Source: Muricauda sp. SCSIO 64092 | Lineage (GTDB): Bacteria > Bacteroidota > Bacteroidia > Flavobacteriales > Flavobacteriaceae | Reading direction: 5' to 3' | Assembly (NCBI RefSeq): GCF_023016285.1 | Contig: NZ_CP095413.1 | Span: 1,860,001-1,924,000 of the forward strand | DNA length: 64,000 nucleotides | In this document: positions 17,582 to 27,276 of the stretch, piece by piece | How the letters are laid out: each line of letters starts with the position of its first letter | Numbering within the stretch: the stretch's first letter is position 1 | The notes under the pieces: generated by a model | Databases searched by the model: none | Told to the model about the DNA's origin: nothing | What the model saw: only the letters and a program-made list of their open reading frames with translations | Program-made: the position numbers and the translations under genes

Positions 17582-19297
17582 ATGTGCGATACCCACCATA
17601 CCCACGATAATTCCCCCTACAAAGGCCTTGAACACGAAGGCCATGATCAAGAACACAAAAACTGGAGCAGGCGTTCCTTTATGCAAGCATTGGGAATAGC
17701 CGGTTCTGGCTCCATGTTTTTGGGCAGTAACCTATTATCTGCCTCAGGACCTTCTCCTTTAATGTCCGCTATCAACCAAGCCCAAACGGATAATATCTTG
17801 GTGCTGATACGGTTAAATGGAGGTAATGATGGTTTAAGTACCGTTATCCCTATTCAACAGTATGATACGTATGCCAATCAAAGGCCAAACATCTACATTC
17901 CGGAAAGTAAGGTTCTAAAATTAACCGATGATTTTGGAATCCCCTCGTACATGAACGCTTTGGAACCCCTTTGGGGCCAAGGGCAGTTCAAGGCCGTACA
18001 CGGTGTTGGATATGAAAACCAGAGTTTGTCCCACTTTACTGGTTCCGATATCTATGCCAATACGGATTTGACCACTACCGGATTTAGTGGTTTGAATACG
18101 GGTTGGATGGGAAGGTATTTTGAGAATATCTATCCCGACTATCTGATCAATCCACCGGAAGCCCCAGCGGCCATTCAAATTGGAAACATTGCCAATTTGG
18201 TTTTCCAGGGCGATGAGACCAATTATGCCTTCGTTACCAATAATATCGATCAATTGGAGGAAATTGCGGAAACCGGATTCTTCTACGATATCGCCACTGC
18301 GCCTTTTGACAATTGTATGTATGGCGACCAATTGCGGTTCTTAAGGGGGGTAGCGAACACGACCTACGAATATGCCGGTAAAATCCATGAGGCCTATGAG
18401 CGGGGACAAAACCAAGTGGAATACCAGGACAATGGTTTTGCCAGACAGCTGGCCTTGTTGGCCCGACTTATTAAAGGGAACCTTGGAACCAAGGTATATA
18501 TGATTTCCATGGGTGGTTTTGATACCCACGGAAACCAGCCTTTGGCCCATGAACGCCTCATGTCCACATTGTCCATTGCCGTAAATAACTTCTATGAGGA
18601 TTTGGCATTTACGGAACAGGATAATAAGGTGATGAGCATGACGTTTTCCGAGTTCGGGCGTCGAATTTTTGAAAATGGATCCAATGGCACCGACCATGGA
18701 AAAGCGGCCCCAACATTATTCTTTGGATCCGGCCTTGACGGAAGTGCTTTTGTAGGTGACCATCCATCCCTGGATCAGCCCAACGGCCGCGGTAACCTGG
18801 AATATACCATGGATTTTAGGAATCTCTATGGAACCGTATTGGCTGAATGGCTTTGTGTGCCAAGAGCGGCAGTGGAACAGCACCTACTTGGCTATCAATA
18901 TCAAGCCATTGACCTTGGTTTCAATTGTAGTGGTGAAACCTTTGATGAAATTGCCATGGACAACGATCCACCCACCTTACCGGACACTCCCCCAAGGGAC
19001 GACGAAGAAGGTATCGCCAGCGAGGACCAACGTTCCCAGGTGGTTCATAGACCTTACTATCCAACGGATAACAACCCCCATATCTATTTGGAAATGCCCT
19101 TTAGCGCCCATGTGGATATTCAACTGTACAATATCCTCGGACAAAATGTAGGAACCGTTTACAATGAAATGGTTCTGGAAGGTGCTGCGGAAATCAATAT
19201 CCGTGAACGGGTACGGGGAAGTCTTTCCACTGGCAAATACATTTATCAAATTAACGTTGCGGACCAGAAAATGAGTAAATCCGTAATGATCATGTAG
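17582..19297 (+). CDS. DUF1501 family protein with Tat-type signal and T9SS sorting domain
   Basis: 571 residues. The N-terminus is His/Asp-rich, then NWSRRSFMQALGIAGSG (about 28-44) is a twin-arginine signal. A DUF1501 domain (sulfatase-like fold; GGNDGLSTVIP, GGFDTHGNQ, SEFGRRI) occupies about 65-440. The last 75 residues (VDIQLYNILGQNVGT through to KSVMIM) are a type A C-terminal sorting domain, so the protein is exported through Tat or Sec and then the type IX system. It forms a unit with the DUF1800 gene. Hydrolytic activity is possible but unproven. Confidence 0.9.
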   Translation: MCDTHHTHDNSPYKGLEHEGHDQEHKNWSRRSFMQALGIAGSGSMFLGSNLLSASGPSPLMSAINQAQTDNILVLIRLNGGNDGLSTVIPIQQYDTYANQRPNIYIPESKVLKLTDDFGIPSYMNALEPLWGQGQFKAVHGVGYENQSLSHFTGSDIYANTDLTTTGFSGLNTGWMGRYFENIYPDYLINPPEAPAAIQIGNIANLVFQGDETNYAFVTNNIDQLEEIAETGFFYDIATAPFDNCMYGDQLRFLRGVANTTYEYAGKIHEAYERGQNQVEYQDNGFARQLALLARLIKGNLGTKVYMISMGGFDTHGNQPLAHERLMSTLSIAVNNFYEDLAFTEQDNKVMSMTFSEFGRRIFENGSNGTDHGKAAPTLFFGSGLDGSAFVGDHPSLDQPNGRGNLEYTMDFRNLYGTVLAEWLCVPRAAVEQHLLGYQYQAIDLGFNCSGETFDEIAMDNDPPTLPDTPPRDDEEGIASEDQRSQVVHRPYYPTDNNPHIYLEMPFSAHVDIQLYNILGQNVGTVYNEMVLEGAAEINIRERVRGSLSTGKYIYQINVADQKMSKSVMIM

Positions 19298-19320
19298 GGA
19301 AAATCATTTTTTTTCCAGAA

Positions 19321-19382
19321 TCCCTCGACTGCGTAGTCCCCCACCCCAATTTGGATGCGCAGTTCGAGGGTTTCCTTTTTTG
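19321..19382 (+). terminator. Intrinsic terminator after the DUF1800/DUF1501 operon
   Basis: CCCTCGACTGCG pairs with CGCAGTTCGAGGG (one bulged T) across a 24-nt loop, followed by a T-rich tail up to 19382. Confidence 0.6.
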
Positions 19383-19412
19383 GGCCACGCCAATTTACAG
19401 TGGTAAAATCGC

Positions 19413-19420
19413 TATTTTTG
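19413..19420 (+). promoter_or_regulatory. -7 promoter element of metG
   Basis: TATTTTTG, an exact TAnnTTTG, lies 18 bp before the ATG at 19439. It rules out longer in-frame starts that would run back into the terminator. Confidence 0.55.
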
Positions 19421-19438
19421 CGGCTTAAATTGGTCCAT

Positions 19439-21544
19439 ATGTCCCTAGACAATCCTTCTAGAATTACCATAACGGCTGCATTGCCCTACACCAATGGCCC
19501 CATACATATCGGTCACTTGGCAGGGGTGTATGTGCCCGCAGATATCTATGCCCGTTACCAAAGGCTTCAGGGGAAGGATGTGGCCTTTATTTGTGGAAGT
19601 GACGAACATGGGGTGGCCATCCCTATGAAGGCCAAAAAGGAAGGGGTTTCACCAAAGGAGATCATTGATAAATACCACGCCATCATCCAAAAATCCTTTG
19701 CGGAATTCGGAATTTCCTTTGATAACTATTCCAGAACTTCGGCCCAGGTGCATCATGAAACCGCATCGGACTTCTTTAAAAAATTGTACGACCAAGGGGA
19801 TTTTATAGAGGAGGTCACTGAACAATTGTACGATGAAGAGGCAAACCAGTTTTTGGCAGACCGTTTTGTGACCGGTACCTGCCCCCGTTGCGGATATGAA
19901 GAGGCCTATGGCGATCAATGCGAGAATTGCGGTTCTTCCTTAAATGCAACGGACCTGATCCATCCCAAGTCCACGCTGTCAGGAGCCGTTCCCACCTTAA
20001 AGCACACCAAACATTGGTTTTTACCTTTGGACAGGTATGAAAGCTTTCTAAAGGAATGGATTTTGGAAGGCCATAAATCGGATTGGAAACCCAACGTTTA
20101 TGGCCAATGCAAATCCTGGATCGATGACGGCCTAAAACCCCGGGCGGTAACCCGCGATCTGGATTGGGGAATCCCGGTGCCGGTGGAAGGAGGCGAAGGC
20201 AAAGTGCTGTATGTCTGGTTTGACGCCCCTATCGGTTATATTTCCTCCACCAAGGAGTGGGCCAAAAGAAAAGGCACGGATTGGGAGCCCTACTGGAAGG
20301 ACAAAAACACCAAATTGCTGCACTTTATCGGTAAGGACAACATTGTATTCCATTGCATTATTTTCCCCAGTATGTTAAAGGCCTACGGGGATTATGTGCT
20401 TCCGGAAAACGTGCCCGCGAATGAATTCTTGAACCTGGAGGGAAACAAATTGTCCACTTCCAAAAATTGGGCGGTATGGTTACATGAATATTTGGAGGAA
20501 TTTCCCAATATGCAGGATGTACTGCGGTACACTTTAACCGCAAATGCACCTGAAACCAAGGACAATGATTTTACCTGGAAGGATTTCCAGGCCAGGAACA
20601 ACAACGAATTGGTGGCCATCTTTGGAAATTTTATCAATCGGGTGGTGGTATTGACCCATAAGTATTATGAGGGTATTGTTCCAGAAACTTCGGAGTTCAA
20701 CGAGGTGGACCAACAAACGCTGGCATTACTTCAGGGTTTTCCATCAAAGCTTGGGGATTCACTGGAGCGCTACCGTTTTCGGGAGGCCAGTCAGGAATTA
20801 TTGAATCTCGCCCGTTTAGGGAATAAGTACCTGGCCGATGAGGAACCTTGGAAATTGGTGAAGACCGATGAAGGGCGCACCAGGACCGTAATGTACGTTG
20901 CGCTCCAAATTGCCGCAGGACTGGCAGTGTTAAGCGAACCTTTTTTGCCCTTTACTTCCACTAAATTGAAAGAAATCCTCAGCATAACGGAAAATCGCAT
21001 TGAGAACGGTTGGAGTGCCATTTCGGAAAACGAAACCTTACTCCCGTCCGGTCACAGAATCGGAAAGAGTGAACTGCTTTTTAGAAAGATAGAGGATACC
21101 GAGATTGAAGCCCAGTTGGCCAAGCTGGAAGCTACCAAACTGTCCAACGCTTCGACTACCCTCAGCACAGGTACTTCCGATGGTGCTGATGGGAATCCAT
21201 TAACTCCTCAAAAAGAGACCGTTGTTTATGACGATTTTGCGAAAATGGACATGCGCGTAGGGACCATCCTGGAAGCCGCGAAAATACCCAAAGCCGATAA
21301 ACTACTGGTATTAAAGGTGGATACGGGATTGGATGTACGAACCATTGTTTCCGGTATAGCCGAAAGCTTTGCCCCAGAGGAAATCATAGGCAAACAGGTG
21401 ACCGTATTGGTGAATCTTGCCCCAAGAAAGCTCCGTGGCGTGGAGAGCCAGGGAATGATCCTAATGACTGAAAATTCCGAAGGTAAATTGGTTTTTGTAA
21501 ATCCGGATGAAGATAAGGTTGGAAATGGGGAGGGAATCAATTGA
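19439..21544 (+). CDS. metG: Methionyl-tRNA synthetase with C-terminal tRNA-binding domain
   Basis: 701 residues from the ATG at 19439. The class I signature HIGH is at 23-26, a zinc knuckle with C-x-x-C pairs at about 143-160, and the KMSKS equivalent is KLSTSK at about 335. An anticodon-binding helical domain follows. Residues about 597-701 form the EMAP/Trbp111-like tRNA-binding domain ([26 protein letters not shown]) that dimerises the enzyme. It charges both initiator and elongator tRNA-Met. Insertions before the tail (serine/threonine-rich, about 560-590) look like a linker. Confidence 0.96.
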   Translation: MSLDNPSRITITAALPYTNGPIHIGHLAGVYVPADIYARYQRLQGKDVAFICGSDEHGVAIPMKAKKEGVSPKEIIDKYHAIIQKSFAEFGISFDNYSRTSAQVHHETASDFFKKLYDQGDFIEEVTEQLYDEEANQFLADRFVTGTCPRCGYEEAYGDQCENCGSSLNATDLIHPKSTLSGAVPTLKHTKHWFLPLDRYESFLKEWILEGHKSDWKPNVYGQCKSWIDDGLKPRAVTRDLDWGIPVPVEGGEGKVLYVWFDAPIGYISSTKEWAKRKGTDWEPYWKDKNTKLLHFIGKDNIVFHCIIFPSMLKAYGDYVLPENVPANEFLNLEGNKLSTSKNWAVWLHEYLEEFPNMQDVLRYTLTANAPETKDNDFTWKDFQARNNNELVAIFGNFINRVVVLTHKYYEGIVPETSEFNEVDQQTLALLQGFPSKLGDSLERYRFREASQELLNLARLGNKYLADEEPWKLVKTDEGRTRTVMYVALQIAAGLAVLSEPFLPFTSTKLKEILSITENRIENGWSAISENETLLPSGHRIGKSELLFRKIEDTEIEAQLAKLEATKLSNASTTLSTGTSDGADGNPLTPQKETVVYDDFAKMDMRVGTILEAAKIPKADKLLVLKVDTGLDVRTIVSGIAESFAPEEIIGKQVTVLVNLAPRKLRGVESQGMILMTENSEGKLVFVNPDEDKVGNGEGIN

Positions 21545-21567
21545 CCCCAATTTAGAACAATCCATAA

Positions 21568-23694
21568 ATGCAGTTAATTCCCTTTATCGCCCAACACACG
21601 GACATTCCACTAAAAAGTGTTGAAAACACGGTCCAACTTTTAAACGAGGATTGTACCATTCCCTTTATATCCCGTTACCGCAAAGAACGTACGGGCAATT
21701 TGGATGAAGTTGCGGTTGGGGCCATTGTAAAATTCAAAACACAGTTTGAAGCGCTCGAAAGACGAAAAACGGCCATTCTTAAAGCAATGGACGAGCAAGG
21801 CGTACTGACCGCGGAACTAAAATCAAAATTTGAGGCCTGTACCAATCTTACGGCTTTGGAAGATCTGTACCTGCCTTTTAAGAAGAGTAAAAAGACCAAA
21901 GCTGAAACGGCCCGTAAAAATGGACTGGAACCTTTGGCCAAAATCATCATGGCCCAACGTACCGATGAAATTGATTTTATCGCTTCAAAGTACCTGATCA
22001 GTACGGTCAAAAATGAGGATGAAGCGCTGGAGGGCGCACGTCACATCATAGCCGAGTGGATCAACGAGCGTACGGACATCCGCAACCAACTACGAAACCA
22101 ACTGGAAAGGCACGCCCTTATCACTACCAAGGCCGTAAAGACCAAGGCGGACGAGGAGGCCGCCCAAAAATTCAGGGATTACTTTGATTTCTCCGAACCC
22201 TTGAACCGTTGTCCTTCACACCGGTTTTTGGCCATACAGCGTGCCGAAAAGGAAGGGTTTATTCGACTTAAGATCATGTTGGACGATGAACGCGCCATCC
22301 AAAACATCGAACGTCACATCATCAAATCAAACAATTCATGTACCCCTCATATTGAACTGGCCATAGTTGATGCGTATAAGCGTTTGCTGTTCCCTTCCTT
22401 ATCAAATGAGCTTTTAAAATCGGCAAAAGGGAAAGCCGATGATGAGGCCATCCAGGTCTTTTCAAAAAACCTAAAACAGTTATTGTTGGGTGCCCCCTTG
22501 GGTGAAAAACGGATATTGGCGATCGACCCCGGTTTTAGAACCGGGTGCAAAGTGGTCTGTTTGGATGCCCAGGGCGATTTAAAGCACAATGAAACCATCT
22601 ATCCCCATGCACCAAAAAATGATAGCAAAGGGGCCATTAAAAAACTAAGCTCCCTGGTAGATGCCCATAAAATAGAGGCCATAGCCATTGGTAATGGCAC
22701 GGCATCGCGGGAAACGGAGCGTCTGGTAAAACGCATTGCCTTTAAAAACCCCATTGAGGTCTTTGTGGTCAGTGAAGCTGGGGCTTCCATTTATTCCGCT
22801 TCAAAAATTGCCCGGGACGAATTCCCAAATTACGATGTAACGGTAAGGGGTGCGGTTTCCATTGGCAGACGTTTGGCGGACCCCTTGGCGGAACTGGTCA
22901 AAATCGATCCTAAATCCATTGGTGTGGGACAGTACCAGCACGATGTGGACCAAACCAAGCTAAAAACCTCTTTGGATACGGTTGTGGAAAGTTGTGTCAA
23001 CTCCGTTGGGGTGAACATCAATACCGCAAGTATTTCCCTTTTGAGCTATGTGTCGGGCATTGGGCCCAGGACTGCCGAAAACATTGTTTTGTACCGCAAT
23101 CAAAATGGTCCTTTCAAAAATAGGGAGAGCATAAAAAACGTACCACGTTTGGGCGATAAGGCGTTTGAGCAAGGAGCCGGATTTCTTCGAATTAAAGATG
23201 GGGACCATCCATTGGACGATTCCGCAGTGCACCCGGAAAGCTATCCCATAGTTGAAAAAATGGCCAAGGATAGGAAGATGTCCTTAGGTGAAATTCTGGG
23301 AAATAAGGAAATTTTAAAAAGGATTCCACTTGAAAATTATACCACCCAGGCCATTGGACTTCCTACCCTGAACGATATCATCGAGGAGTTGGAAAAACCG
23401 GGACTGGATCGCAGGGAAAAGGCAAAAGTGTTCACCTTTGATCAGAACATTAGGACCATTGATGATTTGCGGGAAGGACAACTGTTGCCCGGTATTGTCA
23501 ACAATATCACCAATTTTGGTTGTTTTGTGGACATCGGCATCAAAGAGAGCGGCCTTATCCACATTTCCAATCTTGCGGACGGTTTCGTTAAAGATGTGAA
23601 TGCCCATGTAAGCCTTCACCAACAGCTCATTGTAAAGGTTTTGGATGTTGATAGGGCCCGAAAAAGGATTCAGTTAAAACTTCATAAACCATAG
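21568..23694 (+). CDS. tex: Tex family RNA-binding transcription accessory protein
   Basis: 708 residues. An N-terminal helical Tex domain is followed by the YqgF/RNase H-like fold (IDPGFRTGCKVVCLD at about 318), helix-hairpin-helix motifs (YVSGIGPRTAENIVLYR, about 480-530) and a C-terminal S1 RNA-binding domain (about 637-708; GIVNNITNFGCFVDIGIKES). The length and order match Tex. The family binds nucleic acid and affects transcription and RNA turnover. It sits 23 bp after metG and 10 bp before the deacetylase-like gene, probably in one transcript. Confidence 0.93.
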   Translation: MQLIPFIAQHTDIPLKSVENTVQLLNEDCTIPFISRYRKERTGNLDEVAVGAIVKFKTQFEALERRKTAILKAMDEQGVLTAELKSKFEACTNLTALEDLYLPFKKSKKTKAETARKNGLEPLAKIIMAQRTDEIDFIASKYLISTVKNEDEALEGARHIIAEWINERTDIRNQLRNQLERHALITTKAVKTKADEEAAQKFRDYFDFSEPLNRCPSHRFLAIQRAEKEGFIRLKIMLDDERAIQNIERHIIKSNNSCTPHIELAIVDAYKRLLFPSLSNELLKSAKGKADDEAIQVFSKNLKQLLLGAPLGEKRILAIDPGFRTGCKVVCLDAQGDLKHNETIYPHAPKNDSKGAIKKLSSLVDAHKIEAIAIGNGTASRETERLVKRIAFKNPIEVFVVSEAGASIYSASKIARDEFPNYDVTVRGAVSIGRRLADPLAELVKIDPKSIGVGQYQHDVDQTKLKTSLDTVVESCVNSVGVNINTASISLLSYVSGIGPRTAENIVLYRNQNGPFKNRESIKNVPRLGDKAFEQGAGFLRIKDGDHPLDDSAVHPESYPIVEKMAKDRKMSLGEILGNKEILKRIPLENYTTQAIGLPTLNDIIEELEKPGLDRREKAKVFTFDQNIRTIDDLREGQLLPGIVNNITNFGCFVDIGIKESGLIHISNLADGFVKDVNAHVSLHQQLIVKVLDVDRARKRIQLKLHKP

Positions 23695-23704
23695 AAAACC
23701 CAAA

Positions 23705-24607
23705 TTGCTAAAAATAGCGTACCATCCCATTTACAAACACCCCCTTCCGGAAGGTCATCGCTTTCCGATGATCAAATACGAGCTATTGCCCGAGCAATTG
23801 CTTCACGAGGGTACCTGTGGTCCGGATAACTTTTTTGAGCCCATACTCCCCGAGGATCATCATATCCTGAAAGCACATCAAGGGGCCTATTTTAATAGGC
23901 TGGTCGGACTTCAACTAAAACCCAGTGAGGTCCGCAAGATTGGTTTTCCGCTATCCAGGGAATTGGTGCAACGGGAGCGAATTATTGCGGATGGTACCAT
24001 CCAAGGCTGTCATTTTGCCCTGGAACATGGGATTGCCATGAATATTGCCGGCGGTACCCATCATGCATATTCCAATCGTGGCGAGGCCTTTTGTATGCTG
24101 AACGATCAGGCCATAGGGGCGAGATACCTTCAGGCTAAGAAGTTGGCACAACAGCTATTGATTGTGGATTTGGATGTACATCAGGGCAATGGTACCGCGG
24201 AAATATTCCAAAAAGACAGGTCGGTCTTTACGTTTTCCATGCATGGCAAGGCCAACTATCCCTTTAAAAAAGAACTGTCCGATTTGGATATTCCCATGGA
24301 AAAGGGTACGGATGACGACACCTATCTTTCCATCCTGAAAGAAACCCTTTCCAGGGTGCTGGGTGACGTTCGTCCCGATTTTATCTTTTACCTCTGTGGC
24401 GTGGACGTGGTGGCAACCGATAAATTGGGGACCCTGGGGATGACCATTGATGGTTGTCGGGAGCGGGACCGTTTTGTGCTCCAAACCTGTAAGGACCATG
24501 GTATTCCCGTACAGTGCAGTATGGGCGGTGGCTATTCCCCCAACATCAAAACCATTGTGGAGGCCCATGCCAATACCTTTCGTCTGGCACAGGAAATATT
24601 TTTTTAG
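23705..24607 (+). CDS. Histone deacetylase family protein (acetoin-utilization/APAH-like)
   Basis: 300 residues starting with TTG (MLKIAYHPIYKHPLPEGHRF, the normal beginning for the family). Motifs include GGTHHAYSNRGEAFCMLND, the zinc site DLDVHQGNGTA (about 156-166) and the catalytic region YLCGVDVVATDKLG. These are class I/II HDAC-fold residues (His-His dyad, Asp and His zinc ligands). Bacterial members deacetylate polyamines or other small substrates or proteins; the substrate here is unknown. Ten bases separate it from tex. Confidence 0.9.
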   Translation: MLKIAYHPIYKHPLPEGHRFPMIKYELLPEQLLHEGTCGPDNFFEPILPEDHHILKAHQGAYFNRLVGLQLKPSEVRKIGFPLSRELVQRERIIADGTIQGCHFALEHGIAMNIAGGTHHAYSNRGEAFCMLNDQAIGARYLQAKKLAQQLLIVDLDVHQGNGTAEIFQKDRSVFTFSMHGKANYPFKKELSDLDIPMEKGTDDDTYLSILKETLSRVLGDVRPDFIFYLCGVDVVATDKLGTLGMTIDGCRERDRFVLQTCKDHGIPVQCSMGGGYSPNIKTIVEAHANTFRLAQEIFF

Positions 24608-24629
24608 TTTTGGGGCCTGAAATCATCAA

Positions 24630-25481
24630 ATGAACAATTGGAAAGTTAGCATTCTCGTATTTTTTATTGCTGTAGTGGGCCATGCCCAGGAACTTCAAAT
24701 CAATGCCGATAGGGGAAACCTCTGGAGGAATTTCACTTATGACATGGAAAATGTCTTTGGGGGAATTGGCTATTCCTATAGTCGACCATTTCATTGGAAA
24801 GGCCGGCAATGGGCCAATTTTGGGTACACCATGGCGGGCACGGCACTTCTTTTTACCGTTGATGACGAAGTGGATGAGTGGATCGATGGCTTCCGGGATG
24901 ATGTTCCACAATTCGTAAAGGACTATGGGAACGAATATGGAAATCCCGATAAAAACTATATGTTGACCGGAGGCGTTTATCTGGCCGGCCTTTTTACCAA
25001 GAGCGAAAAGCTTCGGAGGACCGGGGTGCTCCTGATTTCCTCTGCAACGGCAAGTGGTTTTCTGCAACAGGTAAGTAAACGCATCATTGGGAGGGCGAGA
25101 CCTAAAAGTGGGGATTCCTCATTTACTTTTGACCCTTTGCATCTAGATCGGGTATTCAACTACGATTCCTTCCCTTCCGGACATGCCATGCTGGCCTTTA
25201 CCAATGCCTACGCCATAGCCAAACAGTTTAAAAGCCCTTGGATAAAAGCTGGCCTTTATACCATTGGGTCGATTCCCGGTTTGGTTAGGGTTGTGGATAG
25301 TTTTCATTGGATTTCGGATGTGGCCTTCAGTACGGTGTTCAGTATATTCGTTGTGGAATCCATTGACCGTTATCTAGACAGAAAATATACCGAAAAGTAC
25401 AATCCGGAGCGTAAAGAGAGCACTATCAGTTGGAACCTGACCTTTGGTGCAAACCGAATGGGATTGGTGGTACAATTCTAA
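24630..25481 (+). CDS. Secreted/membrane PAP2 family phosphatase
   Basis: 283 residues with an N-terminal signal sequence ending near VGHAQ. PAP2 motifs are K-x6-R-P (KRIIGRARP, about 150), PSGH (about 181) and R-x5-H-x3-D (RVVDSFHWISD, about 221). The set is complete, so an active acid phosphatase of the lipid-phosphate type is expected, facing the periplasm. It may dephosphorylate phosphatidate or undecaprenyl pyrophosphate. Downstream of the deacetylase-like gene by 22 bp and possibly in the same transcript. Confidence 0.9.
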   Translation: MNNWKVSILVFFIAVVGHAQELQINADRGNLWRNFTYDMENVFGGIGYSYSRPFHWKGRQWANFGYTMAGTALLFTVDDEVDEWIDGFRDDVPQFVKDYGNEYGNPDKNYMLTGGVYLAGLFTKSEKLRRTGVLLISSATASGFLQQVSKRIIGRARPKSGDSSFTFDPLHLDRVFNYDSFPSGHAMLAFTNAYAIAKQFKSPWIKAGLYTIGSIPGLVRVVDSFHWISDVAFSTVFSIFVVESIDRYLDRKYTEKYNPERKESTISWNLTFGANRMGLVVQF

Positions 25482-25513
25482 AAAGGAACGTGCAACGCTC
25501 TGTTTCCATTTCG

Positions 25514-25521
25514 TAATTTTG
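25514..25521 (+). promoter_or_regulatory. -7 promoter element of the ferritin gene
   Basis: TAATTTTG is an exact TAnnTTTG, 16 bp before the ATG at 25538. Confidence 0.55.
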
Positions 25522-25537
25522 CAAAAAACAATTTCCT

Positions 25538-26059
25538 ATGTTATCCCAAAAGCTCGAAAAAGCACTAAATCATCAAATTCGAATAGAAGCGGAATCCTCA
25601 CAGGTTTATCTTTCCATGGCATCATGGGCCGAGGTGAACGGACTTGAGGGCGTGGCAGGTTTTATGTATGGCCATTCGGATGAGGAGCGCATGCATATGC
25701 TAAAATTGGTCAAGTATGTCAATGAACGCGGTGGCCATGCGCAAATCTCGGATCTTAAAGAACCTGAAACCGAATTTGGATCGTTACAGAAAATGCTTCA
25801 GAAATTGTATGACCACGAAGTATTTGTATCCCAGAGCATCAACGAATTGGTCCATATCACCCTTGAGGAAAAGGACTATGCCACCCATAACTTCCTACAG
25901 TGGTACGTAGCCGAACAATTGGAGGAAGAGGCATTGGCCAGAACGGTATTGGATAAGATCAACCTTATTGGGGACGATAAAGGCGGACTGTATTTATTCG
26001 ACAGGGATATCCAGCAATTGACCGTGGAGAGCGCCGCTTCGGATACTATGGACGAATAG
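25538..26059 (+). CDS. ftnA: Non-heme ferritin
   Basis: 173 residues. The four-helix ferritin fold shows its ferroxidase ligands: E in IEAESSQVYL, E-x-x-H in DEERMHM and the later E/Q in LEEKDYAT and AEQLEEEAL. The length matches bacterial FtnA. It oxidises and stores iron as a mineral core in a 24-mer. It has its own promoter. No iron-response operator (Fur box) can be identified with confidence. Confidence 0.93.
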   Translation: MLSQKLEKALNHQIRIEAESSQVYLSMASWAEVNGLEGVAGFMYGHSDEERMHMLKLVKYVNERGGHAQISDLKEPETEFGSLQKMLQKLYDHEVFVSQSINELVHITLEEKDYATHNFLQWYVAEQLEEEALARTVLDKINLIGDDKGGLYLFDRDIQQLTVESAASDTMDE

Positions 26060-26079
26060 TTTGGAATTTTTATTTAGAT

Positions 26080-26427
26080 TTATTTAAAATAAAAGGGTTT
26101 CGCCTTATATTTGCCCCTAGTATGGGCAAAAAGAAGCAAACCCTTAAAACAACGGATTTGGTGCTCCCTGTATACCATATATTTTCCATTGAGGTAGGAC
26201 CGGTGTCCGATAGGGTCTTTTTCCTCCAACAGTTTTTCGAATGCTTTTTGGTCCAACCAAAAGTCCTTTTCATCCTCTTCATTTAAGTTGGTCAAGGCAA
26301 GTTCGTGCGTTGCATCCTGAATTCCCAATTTTCGATAAAATTCAGGTTCCTGATCCCCAATCTGGGAAAACCCGGAAAGCGGTATGCACAGCAGCAACAA
26401 AAAGATATGTAACAAATTTGCCTTCAT
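26080..26427 (-). CDS. Secreted hypothetical protein
   Basis: 115 residues with a signal peptide (MKANLLHIFLLLLCIPLSGFSQ). The mature region has many acidic and basic residues and ends in a Lys/Phe-rich stretch. No recognised domain. Convergent with the ferritin gene, whose stop is 21 bp away. Probably a real gene, because it has a good start, leader and composition like its neighbours. Confidence 0.65.
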   Translation of the reverse strand: MKANLLHIFLLLLCIPLSGFSQIGDQEPEFYRKLGIQDATHELALTNLNEEDEKDFWLDQKAFEKLLEEKDPIGHRSYLNGKYMVYREHQIRCFKGLLLFAHTRGKYKAKPFYFK

Positions 26428-26517
26428 CGTAATAACTACGTATTAATAGACGGATAATGTTGTTAAAGGTTGCACGATTTACTTTAAGTTATTGTTAAAA
26501 TCGCATTTGTAAAAAGA

Positions 26518-26540
26518 AAAGGGGCAAAATGCCCCTTTTA
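26518..26540 (-). terminator. Terminator of ssb
   Basis: AAAGGGGCA pairs with TGCCCCTTT across three bases (26518-26538). Read on the minus strand the hairpin is followed by a T-rich tract. It ends the ssb transcript 21 bp after its stop and may also act on the other strand. Confidence 0.7.
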
Positions 26541-26561
26541 TCGTTAGTCTGCGGGAAAACC

Positions 26562-26894
26562 CTATTTCCCCAACATCAGAAGTTCATTGCAGCGAACTTC
26601 GGTAATATAGCGCTTTTCGCCTTCTTTGGTCTCATAGGAACGGTGGGTAAGCTTGCCCTCAATGGCCACTTGTTTCCCTTTATTCAAATAATTCTCCACT
26701 ATGTCAGCTAGTTTTCCCCAAGCAACAATATTGTGCCATTGGGTATCCTCTACTTTTTCCCCTTGGGCATTTTTATAACTATCGCTGGTGGCGATGGAAA
26801 ATTTAGCGAGTTTGCTCCCATTTTCCAAGGTAACAACTTCTGGGTCCTGGCCCAGATTCCCAATCAACTGTACTTTGTTTTTAAGTGCGTTCAT
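26562..26894 (-). CDS. ssb: Single-stranded DNA-binding protein (short form)
   Basis: 110 residues. The OB-fold motifs MNALKNKVQLIGNLGQDPEV, WHNIVAWGKLAD, KGKQVAIEGKLTHRSY and RYITEVRCNE are all present. The protein stops right after the OB-fold (LMLGK), lacking the flexible linker and acidic tip (DDDLPF-type) that recruits partner proteins in full-length SSB. Bacteroidota usually also carry a full-length SSB elsewhere, so this is probably a paralogue. It borders an accessory island with a mobile-element remnant. Confidence 0.9.
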   Translation of the reverse strand: MNALKNKVQLIGNLGQDPEVVTLENGSKLAKFSIATSDSYKNAQGEKVEDTQWHNIVAWGKLADIVENYLNKGKQVAIEGKLTHRSYETKEGEKRYITEVRCNELLMLGK

Positions 26895-26954
26895 TTTTTT
26901 GATTTTTAATTCTGTAAACAGTTAATACTATCGAATGTCCCTCACTCGACAGGG

Positions 26955-26962
26955 CAAACATA
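26955..26962 (-). promoter_or_regulatory. -7 promoter element of ssb
   Basis: On the minus strand TATGTTTG (an exact TAnnTTTG), about 60 bp before the start codon, so the transcript has a long leader. Confidence 0.5.
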
Positions 26963-27004
26963 GGGTGCCCCTAAAAAGCGAATCGGTTGGGAACCATTTA
27001 TTTT

Positions 27005-27036
27005 CGTTTGTAAACGTTTGTTGTCGTTTGTAAACG
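27005..27036. promoter_or_regulatory. Two copies of a perfect 12-bp palindrome, 20 bp apart
   Basis: CGTTTGTAAACG occurs at 27005-27016 and again at 27025-27036. Each copy is a perfect inverted repeat around GT, and the centre-to-centre distance is exactly 20 bp (two helical turns), a typical arrangement for cooperative binding of a dimeric regulator. They lie about 50-80 bp upstream of the ssb -7 element. Confidence 0.5.
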
Positions 27037-27054
27037 ATTTAGACACACTTTATA

Positions 27055-27071
27055 ACGGCAACTATATACAA
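27055..27071 (-). repeat. Cassette-boundary motif, copy A
   Basis: Read on the minus strand: TTGTATATAGTTGCC with flanking bases. The same 15 bases occur at 30127-30141 and, with one change, at 30457-30471 on the plus strand. This copy marks the left edge of the accessory island. Confidence 0.5.
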
Positions 27072-27137
27072 TATTGGCCAGGGTTGGATAATATTTTTGG
27101 GATATATAATTGGGAAGTGTTTTTTTAAAATAGGTGG

Positions 27138-27248
27138 TTAGTTGCCTTCCTTCTTTTTGGGCACAGATACCTTTAGCACATCGTCCAGAGTATCTTCTAT
27201 CTTGAGCTTCTTTTCGTACGCTTTAGGGCAGGTTTTTGGTGCCCTTCT
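27138..27248 (-). pseudogene. Remnant small reading frame
   Basis: On the minus strand the frame reads KTCPKAYEKKLKIEDTLDD and continues VLKVSVPKKKEGN to a TAA at 27138. It has protein-like composition but no start codon: the preceding ATG (about 27258) is in another frame and stops at once. It lies directly downstream of the GNAT gene and could be the decayed end of a small protein. Interval 26895-27276 otherwise holds the ssb promoter, palindromes and repeat listed here. Confidence 0.3.
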
Positions 27249-27276
27249 TATCTTTCATACAGTAAAATTACATCCA

